From the NCBI GenBank assembly GCA_022641375.1, contig JALCDF010000012.1, forward strand, positions 1-36,911: a stretch of 36,911 bases of DNA. Reading direction: 5' to 3'. A model generated the notes under the pieces. The model saw only the letters and a program-made list of their open reading frames with translations. It was not told where the DNA came from and did no database searches. The position numbers and the translations under genes were made by a program. This document shows, piece by piece, positions 1-7,149 of this stretch (positions are counted from its first letter, which is position 1; the number at the start of each line of letters is the position of its first letter). The DNA is from Megasphaera sp. (GTDB lineage Bacteria > Bacillota > Negativicutes > Veillonellales > Megasphaeraceae).

Positions 1-897
1 ATGAGCCATACTTCCCAAAGCTACCGTATTTGCCGCGTAAGCTCCAGAAAAGTATCCGATGGCATACCCATTCGTCGCATCTTTTACCACTGTGTTTCCG
101 TTACCGAAAGCACCACCGTTAGAAGACTCAACAACATTCCAATAACCAATAGCATTGGATTTATTTCCTGAAGCACTATTATGCATTCCTAATGTAACAC
201 TAGACTCCCCAGAAGATTCATTATTTACACCCATTGCAATGCTATATTTACCACTTGCTATATTCAGGTAGCCCAATGCATTGGAATACTCATTGCTGGC
301 TTCATTAGATGCACCTATTGCAGTGCTCTGCAGACTCGAAACTGAATTACCCACTCCGACTCCAACGCTAGACTCCCCAGAAAGTTTATTAGCAAAACCT
401 ATTGCACTGCTACCGTTACCACCCACTTCATTCATTGAACCAACTATAGTAGCACTCCCCCCGATGGCTTGATTATAGTTGCCGATTGCAGTGCTCGATG
501 AACCAATCGCTTGATTATCGACGCCAACTGCAGTGGCATTATAATCACCTGCACTATTACCGGTGCCAAATGCATTGGCATCATAATTACTCACCTTATT
601 TCTACATCCGAAAGCATTCGAATAATTTCCGTTGACCGTATTATAATATCCTACTGCTGAAGTATCGATTCCTGTTGCTGTACTATTAGTCCCTTCAACA
701 ACTCCCGCAGCAAACACTGTCGAACTGGCGGCAAACACTCCACAACAAAGTAAACTCAGTACTGCCAATCTGACTTCTTTAGCCGCAGACATTCTCCGTA
801 TACTTTCCGAACTGCTGCTATGATTGTTCGCCAGTTCCGATACAACAACGTTGCAATGTCTCGTCTTACTCCAGATTACTTTAAATATCTTATTCAT
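1..897 (-). CDS. Trimeric autotransporter adhesin, N-terminal part (cut by window edge)
   Basis: The open frame runs off the left edge, so only 299 N-terminal codons are visible. It starts MNKIFKVIWSKTR, the extended signal peptide (ESPR) typical of type Vc trimeric autotransporters. A hydrophobic stretch at about residues 44-62 ends in VFA-AG, a likely signal peptidase site. From about residue 70 onward come roughly 14-residue repeats of the YadA-head type (units such as STAIGNYNQAIG, SSAIGFANKLSG, SIAMGVNNESSG), which stack into a left-handed beta-roll in known adhesins. The coiled-coil stalk and membrane anchor would lie outside the window. The start at 897 is chosen because MNKI is the canonical ESPR beginning and GGAAAGGGG lies about 9 bases upstream; an in-frame ATG at 903 is too close to it. 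The protein is expected to be exported and anchored in the outer membrane. The ligand is unknown. Confidence 0.93.
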   Translation of the reverse strand, partial: MNKIFKVIWSKTRHCNVVVSELANNHSSSSESIRRMSAAKEVRLAVLSLLCCGVFAASSTVFAAGVVEGTNSTATGIDTSAVGYYNTVNGNYSNAFGCRNKVSNYDANAFGTGNSAGDYNATAVGVDNQAIGSSSTAIGNYNQAIGGSATIVGSMNEVGGNGSSAIGFANKLSGESSVGVGVGNSVSSLQSTAIGASNEASNEYSNALGYLNIASGKYSIAMGVNNESSGESSVTLGMHNSASGNKSNAIGYWNVVESSNGGAFGNGNTVVKDATNGYAIGYFSGAYAANTVALGSMAH

Positions 898-1015
898 ATA
901 CATATTCCCCTTTCCTAAAAAGAAAGAATTAACCATGAGAAGACATCTATCATCCCAAACTACAATTCAGTATGATTCCATTACCTAAACAATACTTTTA
1001 TATATGTGTATTCTT

Positions 1016-1426
1016 TTATTGCCTAAATTTTTTCGCCAGCAACGCCACTGTCATCCCCTGCAGCCGCCCTTCCATATCATTCTGCATGGTTTCATAAAAA
1101 TCACTCACAGGATATGGCGTCTTCGTAAAAGGATTCCCATTCTGCTTCTTTTCCAGACAAGGGTTGAGATGTGTCGTCGTCTCCATGGTGCTGACGATAT
1201 CATAGAGTGTAATATCTCGGCTATCCCTTCCTAAACAAAATCCTCCTTTCACCCCCTGGATCCGGGTCAAGATTCCTTTTTTCACCAGCGGGCTGGTTAC
1301 CTTTAGCTGATAATTTTTCGGGATGTGCATCGCTTCGGATATCTCCGCTGCCGTGGCCAAACGGTCTTTCATGGCCAAATACAATACCGTCCGTATTGCA
1401 TAATCAGTCGTTATGTTGAATTGCAT
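1016..1426 (-). CDS. Rrf2 family transcriptional regulator
   Basis: This 136-residue protein has the standard Rrf2 length and order: an N-terminal winged helix beginning MQFNITTDYAIRTVLYLA, a recognition region with AAEISEAMHIPKNYQLKV, and the wing sequence KKGILTRIQGVKGGFCLGR. Rrf2 proteins sense Fe-S status, nitric oxide or cysteine metabolites. The three-cysteine cluster motif of IscR is not present: only two Cys are seen, in GGFCLG and NPCLEK, so an IscR-type three-Cys Fe-S cluster is not supported. The start has a good Shine-Dalgarno (GGAGGTGTTCT then ATG). A 28-bp palindrome about 72 bp upstream is a plausible autoregulatory operator. The target genes are unknown; the neighbouring surface-protein genes are candidates by position only. 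Confidence 0.9.
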   Translation of the reverse strand: MQFNITTDYAIRTVLYLAMKDRLATAAEISEAMHIPKNYQLKVTSPLVKKGILTRIQGVKGGFCLGRDSRDITLYDIVSTMETTTHLNPCLEKKQNGNPFTKTPYPVSDFYETMQNDMEGRLQGMTVALLAKKFRQ

Positions 1427-1497
1427 AGAACACCTCCGATCTGAACGGATATCGTCGTTTAACTTTGGCTAAATACCTCACTTTCGATACCGAAAAC

Positions 1498-1525
1498 TGT
1501 ATTTTAAAGTATACTTTAAAATACA
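1498..1525. promoter_or_regulatory. 28-bp perfect palindrome upstream of the Rrf2 gene (putative operator)
   Basis: The half-site TGTATTTTAAAGTA is followed directly by its exact reverse complement, centred between 1511 and 1512. It lies 72-99 bp upstream of the Rrf2 start. Rrf2 regulators bind AT-rich palindromes, often with a TATTTTAAA-like core, so autoregulation is a reasonable inference. A 29-bp stretch including this site recurs exactly at 1644-1672. Confidence 0.6.
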
Positions 1526-1581
1526 ATTGGACGATTTTTATCAGATTAGCCCAAAAATGATTAAATATAACTAAATCGGGC

Positions 1582-1610
1582 TTGAATTGTATAAATAAAA
1601 GAGATATAAT
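1582..1610 (+). promoter_or_regulatory. Sigma-70-type promoter pointing into the palindromic spacer
   Basis: TTGAAT at 1582-1587 and TATAAT at 1605-1610 are separated by exactly 17 bp on the plus strand. Transcription would begin near 1617, immediately before the 65-bp inverted repeat at 1626-1690 that contains the second copy of the putative Rrf2 operator. No convincing plus-strand coding gene follows, so the product could be a short RNA or a broken transcription unit. The region is AT-rich, so chance matches are possible. Confidence 0.45.
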
Positions 1611-1625
1611 GTCGATAAGAGAAAA

Positions 1626-1690
1626 ATTAATAGAAAAAAAAGTTGTATTTTAAAGTATACTTTAAAATACAACTTATTTTTTCTATTAAT
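1626..1690. repeat. 65-bp near-perfect inverted repeat with embedded operator-like palindrome
   Basis: The centre (1640-1675) is a 36-bp perfect palindrome with half-site AAGTTGTATTTTAAAGTA. The outer arms extend the pairing with TTAATAG plus an A-run on the left and a T-run plus CTATTAA on the right, broken by one indel. The inner 29 bp are identical to 1498-1526. There is no loop, so it could extrude as a cruciform, act as an operator, or be a remnant of a miniature palindromic element. Confidence 0.75.
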
Positions 1691-1780
1691 CCGCTGTACT
1701 AAGCCATTTATTATCATGATACTCGCTCTAAAAACATACCCTATAAAGGATTGTTTTGCGATAAAATGGCCTCTTATAAA

Positions 1781-1823
1781 AATACATAATGACAATATTA
1801 TACGTATATTGTTATTATGTATT
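1781..1823. repeat. 43-bp AT-rich inverted repeat
   Basis: The arms AATACATAATGACAATAT and its complement (one mismatch) flank a 7-bp centre. It lies in the same intergenic spacer as the two Rrf2-like palindromes but has a different sequence. It might be an operator or part of a decayed mobile element. There is no T-run, so it does not look like an intrinsic terminator. Confidence 0.65.
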
Positions 1824-1837
1824 CATGGGGAAGGTAA

Positions 1838-1930
1838 TTAGTTGTTGGTTGTTAGTTCTTATAAATGCGGTTGTTGGATAACCACTTTTTAAGAACCAAG
1901 AACCGAATTTTCAACAACGAATAACTGGCT
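1838..1930. repeat. Dispersed TTAGTTGTTGGTTGTTAGTT repeat, copy 1
   Basis: The 20-mer TTAGTTGTTGGTTGTTAGTT at 1838-1857 recurs exactly at 31294-31313 after pckA. In this copy it is followed by an imperfect complementary stretch at 1891-1904 (AAGAACCAAGAACC against GGTTGTTAGTTCTT at 1847-1860) and by CAACAAC further on, giving a loose hairpin. Two exact copies 29 kb apart suggest a short dispersed intergenic repeat of this genome. Its right part forms the C-terminal codons of the 1889-2251 fragment. Confidence 0.55.
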
Positions 1931-2251
1931 TTTCTCCTCCGCAATTGCTACTGGTGAACAGTGTCCTTGTTTTGTCCATCTTATTCGCAGACCATCCCGG
2001 TTGTTATTATAAACCGTATTTTCCGGATTATTCACATCATACGCGGAATGACCGATGAGCAGACTGTAATCCCATAATGTCTTGCCATACATATTCATCT
2101 TATCTTTGAAGATAAGCTTGTTGGCCGCCGGAGACGCTACCGTCGCAAACCGCAACGTGTTGGATTTAGAAATATTCGCAAACGAATCATCACTGTACGA
2201 TTCGATGTTATTCTGTCCGGCTCTTGCCGTGGAATCCAGGATATAAATCAT
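1889..2251 (-). pseudogene. Probable remnant of a surface/autotransporter-like protein
   Basis: This is a 120-codon open frame without a signal peptide or a Shine-Dalgarno; the frame has a stop just upstream. The interior (NNIESYSDDSFANISKSNTL, then NKLIFKDKMNMYGKTLWDYS) has the Asn/Ser-rich, beta-strand-like composition of the passenger of the neighbouring autotransporter, though I recognise no named domain. The last ten or so codons (SQLFVVENSVLGS) are simply the dispersed repeat read in frame, which indicates an artificial C-terminus. It is best read as a decayed internal fragment. An expressed small protein is the less likely alternative. Confidence 0.5.
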
Positions 2252-2342
2252 ATCGGAATAGTTATTTTATACATATATGAATTTTTAAGTTGTTTATAGT
2301 GCTGCTATTACAAAATTATATTGACTTATGATTACCTCAAAA

Positions 2343-2382
2343 AAATGCGTAAGTCACGGATTCCGTCCGGACTTACGCATTT
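2343..2382 (-). terminator. Rho-independent terminator downstream of the autotransporter gene
   Basis: The arms AAATGCGTAAGTC and GACTTACGCATTT are perfectly complementary over 13 bp around a 14-base loop. On the minus strand the stem is followed by a T-run (the A-run at 2338-2345). It lies about 86 bp past the stop codon of the autotransporter at 2468. Confidence 0.8.
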
Positions 2383-2467
2383 CTGCTACTCAACTTTTAA
2401 TGAAAAAACCTCATTCTAATTGATATGGCAAATAAAATCTTTCACATATATCTTAATCTCTTTTTTC

Positions 2468-4996
2468 CTAAAAGGCCCAACGGGCACCTGCATTGACCTG
2501 CCATCTCGTCGTTAATTCGCCACCAAAATTCTTTTCCAAATCAAGATACAGATTGGTTTTATCATTCATCGCCCAATTTCCGCCTACACCAACGGTCCAC
2601 CAGTTACCCCGATAATCATAGTCATGGTCATATCTGGTACCATTTTTATCTACCATATTATAACTGGTATCACCAGAAAATTCTCTGTTCCAGAAAACTT
2701 TTGCATAATAGTTACTCTTTTGATTGCCATCCAAATGACGTCCAATGGTTGTCCCTGTACGGAAAATCAAACTGTTAATACCGTCCAGTGATGCATGATT
2801 CCCCTGATTAGTCGTATAGTCATCGCCGCCCAAATGACTCCATGTCAGCTGGACCTGTGGTTCAATATACCATCCATTGTTTCCCATCATCTTTTTACGC
2901 CCATATTCTGCCGATGCACTATAAAACCAGCTGTCTGTATCTGCCCGTTCCGGGAAATCCCCATACAGATTAAAGTCTCCTCTGGCCTTGCCTACTTTGG
3001 CTACCAAATCCAGATAATGTCCCTTTTGATATAAATTTGTATTATAGAATGTCAAGGCATCCGCAATATTATCAACATCTGCATCAACACCTCGATATGT
3101 ATTACTTCCCATCGTATGGTTAAATGCGATGCCGGTAAACTGCTTCATGTCTTTGGTATCTTTTGTCTTCTTATCATATCCCAGTTGGAACATACTATAT
3201 TTGCCATCTTCTAAATAGCTGCCATTGCCTCCTTGTTCACCATGCCGATAACGAGCCCAGATTCCCTGTGTGTTTTCATTATCTCGCAATTCACCCAACC
3301 GTTTCAGGAGATTATCTTGTTCATTAAATAGCCAGCCATAGCGGGATTCGGCCATGCCAATATTGGCAATCCCATTATATGTAGGTGTCGGTTCCGGATC
3401 AGGTGTCGGATCTACCGTCAAATACCAGTTTTTAGAACCTGTCGGTACATTTTCATATCCCGTCGGATCCACATCCGTAATCATTCCCTTATAGGCAAAC
3501 ATGCCGCCATTTCTTACGTTAGCACTGGCTTCAAAAGTAGCCCCCGGGGTCGCACTGCTGTCTTTTACGAGCAGGACATACCCCTCCGTCGCTTTGGTTG
3601 CACTGTGATCCACTACATCAATCGTATACGCACCACTGCTGCTATCTGTAATATAGAGTTTATCACTGCTGGTCAGGACATCCCGATTATCAGCGCTGTT
3701 CTGTAGATTTGTATTAAACAGAAGCGTACCGCCACCACCGGTCAAATTCTTGGTGGTGATGGTTCTGTCGGGGGTAAGGTCCGTATTGTTGTTAGTAAAG
3801 TCCACCACACCATCGCTGGTCAGTTTCAGAGTGTCCAGATTACTGTCATTTGTTACGTACCAGTGGGAACTATTGGTTACGTCCAAGGTTGTGGCCCCTA
3901 GGTTACTATCATTGATATAACCTTGCAAATAGGAATCGGCATCATTCAGGCTAAGTTCTGTAGCTGATGCATAGTCAACCTGATTATGTCCGCTAATTAT
4001 GTTGCCTATCATTTGGGTTGTGCCATCTGCAGTTAAGGTATTGACGTTGACGGTACCACGGAAATTTCTGATGGAGCCGTCGATAGAGGTTGTTCCCGTA
4101 CCGTGTATTTCTATATCGCCGTCGCCGCCATTATAGTTTTTAATAACATACATCGGCGCAGTTAATTTAACATTAGTGGCATAAATGCCAATGGTACCCG
4201 CATTAGACTGCAGGGCAACGCCATTAGTAGCAGTTACCGACACATCACCCAGCCTGTTGGTGGCTGTACCAAGATTATTAACGCCGGCATTATCAAAGAG
4301 AGCTTGTTCCCAATCTGACGTACCGCTATAAATACCAAGCATTCCGGCTGTTATATTTACGTTGCCGGCCAGCACGTTGTTTACGCCATATTCATAGCTG
4401 ATGAGGCCATAATTCGTCGCATCGATCACGAGGCCTTCTCCTGCATTGCTGCCGGTATAAATATTATTAACGCTGAGACCTGCGGTGTTCCCTTTATAGG
4501 AAGAAATCCCCTCTATGGCCTTAATATTAATATTGGTAGCATAAATATCATTTTCGCCGCCCCAGACACTGAGAATACCGGTGCCCACCCTGCCATCATT
4601 AGTGCCTTTGATGGTAAGATTCTGGGTATAATGGGTGCTATCACCGATATTGACGATAGATTTGTGGTACGGAGAGTTAATATTGGCATTAGAACGAATA
4701 CCGGTATCATTATATTCAATAGTAATATTGTTGGCATAGACATTAACCACGCCATCTTGAGTAGAGCCGCCTAGAGCGTTAATACCCACAGAACCACTGC
4801 CGCCGTTGAGGTTAAGGGTAGCATAGGGATCGGCGGCGGTGCCGATATTGACCGTGGTACCATTGGCAGAAATCGTATGGCGGGTGAGATCACCTGCTGC
4901 CAGGCACACACTGGCATCATTCAGTCCCCAGAAGGCGCAGCCGCAGGCCAATCCGAGAATAATTTGTCGTTTTTTTGTTAGTAATTTTTTTTGCAT
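2468..4996 (-). CDS. Autotransporter (type Va) with beta-helical passenger and C-terminal beta-barrel
   Basis: The protein has 842 residues from the chosen start. Residues 1 to about 35 form a long signal peptide (KKR then IILGLACGCAFWGL, ending SVCLAAG). Residues ~35-520 are a Gly/Asn/Thr-rich passenger with repeated short strands, expected to fold as a right-handed beta-helix. A proline-rich linker (PTPDPEPTPTYNG) precedes the translocator, which begins near residue 541 (ANIGMAESRYGW) and continues as alternating aromatic strands to the terminal NAGARWAF. A terminal Phe is the usual BAM-recognised end of an autotransporter barrel. A GTG at 5008 is in frame, but GTGAGG there serves better as the Shine-Dalgarno for the ATG at 4996. 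No protease, esterase or other catalytic motif was recognised in the passenger, so adhesion or a structural role is the likely function. The gene sits directly behind an IS4 transposase remnant. Confidence 0.92.
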   Translation of the reverse strand: MQKKLLTKKRQIILGLACGCAFWGLNDASVCLAAGDLTRHTISANGTTVNIGTAADPYATLNLNGGSGSVGINALGGSTQDGVVNVYANNITIEYNDTGIRSNANINSPYHKSIVNIGDSTHYTQNLTIKGTNDGRVGTGILSVWGGENDIYATNINIKAIEGISSYKGNTAGLSVNNIYTGSNAGEGLVIDATNYGLISYEYGVNNVLAGNVNITAGMLGIYSGTSDWEQALFDNAGVNNLGTATNRLGDVSVTATNGVALQSNAGTIGIYATNVKLTAPMYVIKNYNGGDGDIEIHGTGTTSIDGSIRNFRGTVNVNTLTADGTTQMIGNIISGHNQVDYASATELSLNDADSYLQGYINDSNLGATTLDVTNSSHWYVTNDSNLDTLKLTSDGVVDFTNNNTDLTPDRTITTKNLTGGGGTLLFNTNLQNSADNRDVLTSSDKLYITDSSSGAYTIDVVDHSATKATEGYVLLVKDSSATPGATFEASANVRNGGMFAYKGMITDVDPTGYENVPTGSKNWYLTVDPTPDPEPTPTYNGIANIGMAESRYGWLFNEQDNLLKRLGELRDNENTQGIWARYRHGEQGGNGSYLEDGKYSMFQLGYDKKTKDTKDMKQFTGIAFNHTMGSNTYRGVDADVDNIADALTFYNTNLYQKGHYLDLVAKVGKARGDFNLYGDFPERADTDSWFYSASAEYGRKKMMGNNGWYIEPQVQLTWSHLGGDDYTTNQGNHASLDGINSLIFRTGTTIGRHLDGNQKSNYYAKVFWNREFSGDTSYNMVDKNGTRYDHDYDYRGNWWTVGVGGNWAMNDKTNLYLDLEKNFGGELTTRWQVNAGARWAF

Positions 4997-5020
4997 TTTA
5001 TACCTCACTAGGTGTTTAGT

Positions 5021-5452
5021 TTATTTAAAGGCCAAGGCGACATGGGCTGTAAGACCATCATATGAAAGGCCATGGTATTCTTTGCGAAGCAGCAAGATGC
5101 TTTTGCAGGTCTTGAAGAAAATCTCAATATCCCAGCGCTTGCCGTAGATGCGTATGATGTCTTCCTCGTCCAGATTCATATCCGTACAAATCAGCGCAAG
5201 CCAATCTTTGCGATTATTGCGATTACGCACGCAGACAATCCTGGCATCAACCATCTGTCCGTCCGTACTGTCCTGTTGTATCTTTACAGGGCCGGACAGA
5301 AGATATCGTGACCGGCCACGGCGTTTGCCTGCAATGGATCGCCTGTCAGGCTTGCCGGAAGGGCCAAGGATGTTCTTGTCTTTGGCCGAGGAAAGTAATG
5401 AGAAATTGACAGGCAGGTAAGATATAGTATCTTCAAGGAACCATGTTGATTT
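5021..5452 (-). pseudogene. IS4-family transposase remnant (truncated at both ends)
   Basis: The frame is open from 5452 to a stop at 5021, longer than the segment starting at its first ATG (5254). It reads STWFLEDTISYLPVNFSLLS, then KPDRRSIAGKRRGRSRYLLS, and then YGKRWDIEIFFKTCK. The last segment fits the Y-x2-R-x3-E-x6-K signature that carries the catalytic Glu of IS4-family DDE transposases. The N-terminal region with the first two catalytic Asp residues is absent: a stop codon lies at 5453-5455. The C-terminus ends abruptly at HVALAFK just before the autotransporter ribosome-binding site. No terminal inverted repeats were seen. The element is inactive and marks a past insertion and deletion next to a surface gene. 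Confidence 0.85.
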
Positions 5453-5479
5453 TTACTGTGGGAAGTTTGAATTAGTTAT

Positions 5480-5508
5480 ATAATATCATATTTTATATTT
5501 TTTGTCAT
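5480..5508 (-). promoter_or_regulatory. Possible minus-strand promoter upstream of the IS remnant
   Basis: Reading the minus strand, ATGACA (5508-5503) and TATTAT (5485-5480) are 17 bp apart. If used, the transcript would pass through the transposase remnant into the autotransporter, giving a leader of about 480 bases. The stretch is very AT-rich, so this is a weak call. The rest of 5453-5660 shows nothing else I can support. Confidence 0.3.
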
Positions 5509-5661
5509 TAAATAGTACTTTTATGTACTTATTTTATATATATACGTATTTTTTAGTAATTTAGAGTGCTTGTCTTATTAACTATCGGTTCCAGTGATAT
5601 CTCCTCCTGATTATCCGGAAAATGATTCATTTTTGCTGTCCTGCTATTTGACAACAAACCC

Positions 5662-5709
5662 AAAAAGACGGCGGTTCATTGTATTTTTACAACGAACTAC
5701 CGTCTTTTT
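5662..5709. terminator. Terminator at the end of the rsmA operon (probably bidirectional)
   Basis: AAAAAGACGG and CCGTCTTTTT pair perfectly at the base, and the stem continues through GGTTC/GAAC-type pairs with a few mismatches to a small loop. T-runs follow on both strands. It lies 30 bp after the rsmA stop. Confidence 0.8.
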
Positions 5710-5738
5710 CATATCTATTCATTTGTTAACTACATTCT

Positions 5739-6602
5739 TCAGCGTCCCGCTTCGATTATCCGGCTCCAGGCATTGGCCACGTCAGCAAATTCTTCCAGGC
5801 TGAAGGTTTCGCCTCTGCGCTGACCGTCTATACCGGCTTCGGTGAGGATACGGGCTACGTCTTCTTTGCCGAGTCCCGTTGATTTCAGGGTATTGGCAAA
5901 GGTCTTGCGCCGCTGGCCGAAGGCTGCTTTGACGACTTGGAAGAAGCGTTTTTCTTCCGTTACGTGGACCGGCGGTTCTTTGCGCACGTCCATGGATACG
6001 ACTGCCGAGGTGACTTCCGGTGCCGGCATGAATGCATGCGGCGGGATTTCAAACAGCAGATGCGGTTCTGTATAGTACTGGACCGATACCGACAGGGCCC
6101 CGTATATTTTACTGCCCGGGCCAAAGGTCATGCGTTCCGCTACTTCTTTTTGTACCATGACGACGATTTTTTCGATAGGCAGGCGTTGTTCCAACAGCTT
6201 CATGATAATCGGCGTCGTAATATAGTACGGCAGGTTGGCACAGACGGTAAAGGGCTGATGGTTCATCGTTTCTTCGATGTCGATGCGCATGATATCGCCA
6301 TGTATGATGCGCACGTTATCATAATGTTCCAGGGTCTTATCCAATACGGGCAGCAGTTTGTCATCCAGTTCGACTGCAGTGACGTCTGCTCCCGTTTCGG
6401 CCAATCCCTGCGTCAGGGTACCGATACCCGGGCCGATTTCCAGTACCGGTGTACCTACGGTCAAATCAGCCGCATCGGCAATATCATCGACGACATCGCG
6501 GCGTATCAGGAAATTCTGGCCTAATTTTTTATTCATGCGCAATCCGAACCGCTTGACGATATAGCGGACTACTTCGGGATTGGACAAATCAACTTCTTTC
6601 AC
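5739..6602 (-). CDS. rsmA: 16S rRNA (adenine1518-N6/adenine1519-N6)-dimethyltransferase RsmA/KsgA
   Basis: The enzyme dimethylates two adjacent adenines in helix 45 of 16S rRNA using S-adenosylmethionine, a late check in 30S assembly. The 287-residue length is standard. GQNFL is at residues 28-32, SAM-binding motif I VLEIGPGIG at 53-61, the acidic ribose-binding VELDDK near 77-82, and the adenine-binding NLPYYITTP at 123-131. The start is GTG at 6602, preceded by GAGGTG with 7-base spacing. It overlaps the end of rnmV by 14 bp, so the two are translationally linked. Pairing of rsmA with rnmV is common in Firmicutes. Loss of KsgA gives kasugamycin resistance in known species. Confidence 0.97.
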   Translation of the reverse strand: MKEVDLSNPEVVRYIVKRFGLRMNKKLGQNFLIRRDVVDDIADAADLTVGTPVLEIGPGIGTLTQGLAETGADVTAVELDDKLLPVLDKTLEHYDNVRIIHGDIMRIDIEETMNHQPFTVCANLPYYITTPIIMKLLEQRLPIEKIVVMVQKEVAERMTFGPGSKIYGALSVSVQYYTEPHLLFEIPPHAFMPAPEVTSAVVSMDVRKEPPVHVTEEKRFFQVVKAAFGQRRKTFANTLKSTGLGKEDVARILTEAGIDGQRRGETFSLEEFADVANAWSRIIEAGR

Positions 6603-7149
6603 TATCGTTCACCTCATCTATATCAGTAACAGCCTGATTCCATTCCGCACGGGTTACGCCGTAATGGTTCAGCCGTTTTAAAAACTGTTTGGCATTGCCG
6701 TAGCCGATGCCCAGTCGGGCACCGACGGCAGCCCGGCGGTCGGCCGCATCGGACGTCCCGTTCAGGCGTGCTGCCAGCAAATCCTGTATCGTAAAAATAT
6801 TCTGTGGTTCGAATACGACACAACGCGTCTTAGCCAACGCAGCACGAATGGCTTCGGGCGATGCCTGTTCCACTCCCAAATCATTGTTGGCAATGGCATC
6901 CTTGCGGGGGATGAAGGCATGTTTGGCCTGCGGGAATCGTTCCGTCAGATATTTGCGGATTCGTTCGCCGGCACTGTCCGGGTCGGTCAGGATGATGATG
7001 CCCCGTTTTTCATAGGCACAGCGAATCTGTTCTATCGTAGCCGGACGCAGGTTAAATCCATCGGTCGTAATCATATCGACATCGATATGGCTGGCCCGGA
7101 TACGGGCCACGTCGGACCGTCCTTCGACAATCAGGACTTCTTTAATCAT
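6589..7149 (-). CDS. rnmV: Ribonuclease M5
   Basis: RNase M5 makes the final cleavages that mature 5S rRNA in Firmicutes. The protein is a Toprim-domain nuclease: EVLIVEGRSDV carries the catalytic Glu near the N-terminus, and IILTDPDSAGERIR carries the DxD metal site about 60 residues later. The C-terminal helical region (ARLGIGYGNAKQFLKRLNHYGVT) is typical of the family. I place the start at 7149 (MIKEVLIVEGRSDV, 186 residues, preceded by GGGAGGGACTC); an upstream in-frame start at 7218 would add 23 residues that lie inside the preceding gene and look nothing like the family. It overlaps the upstream lyase-like gene by 8 bp and the downstream rsmA by 14 bp. Confidence 0.95.
   Translation of the reverse strand: MIKEVLIVEGRSDVARIRASHIDVDMITTDGFNLRPATIEQIRCAYEKRGIIILTDPDSAGERIRKYLTERFPQAKHAFIPRKDAIANNDLGVEQASPEAIRAALAKTRCVVFEPQNIFTIQDLLAARLNGTSDAADRRAAVGARLGIGYGNAKQFLKRLNHYGVTRAEWNQAVTDIDEVNDSERS

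Noticed and set aside
1-900. Tandem DNA repeats or a CRISPR-like array in the repetitive left end
   Set aside because: The periodicity is about 14 codons with variable sequence and an intact reading frame; it encodes YadA-type head repeats.
1571-1795. 74-codon minus-strand frame in the palindromic spacer
   Set aside because: It has no ribosome-binding site, its composition follows the AT-rich inverted repeat (long Leu/Phe/Tyr runs), and it is read through the 65-bp palindrome. No family features.
1716-1841. 42-codon plus-strand frame after the 1582-1610 promoter
   Set aside because: No Shine-Dalgarno before the ATG, and it runs through the 43-bp inverted repeat into the dispersed repeat. 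It looks like a chance frame.
5006-5008. GTG start for the autotransporter, giving 846 residues
   Set aside because: The GTGAGG at this point is better placed as a Shine-Dalgarno for the ATG at 4996, which gives a normal signal peptide beginning with several Lys.
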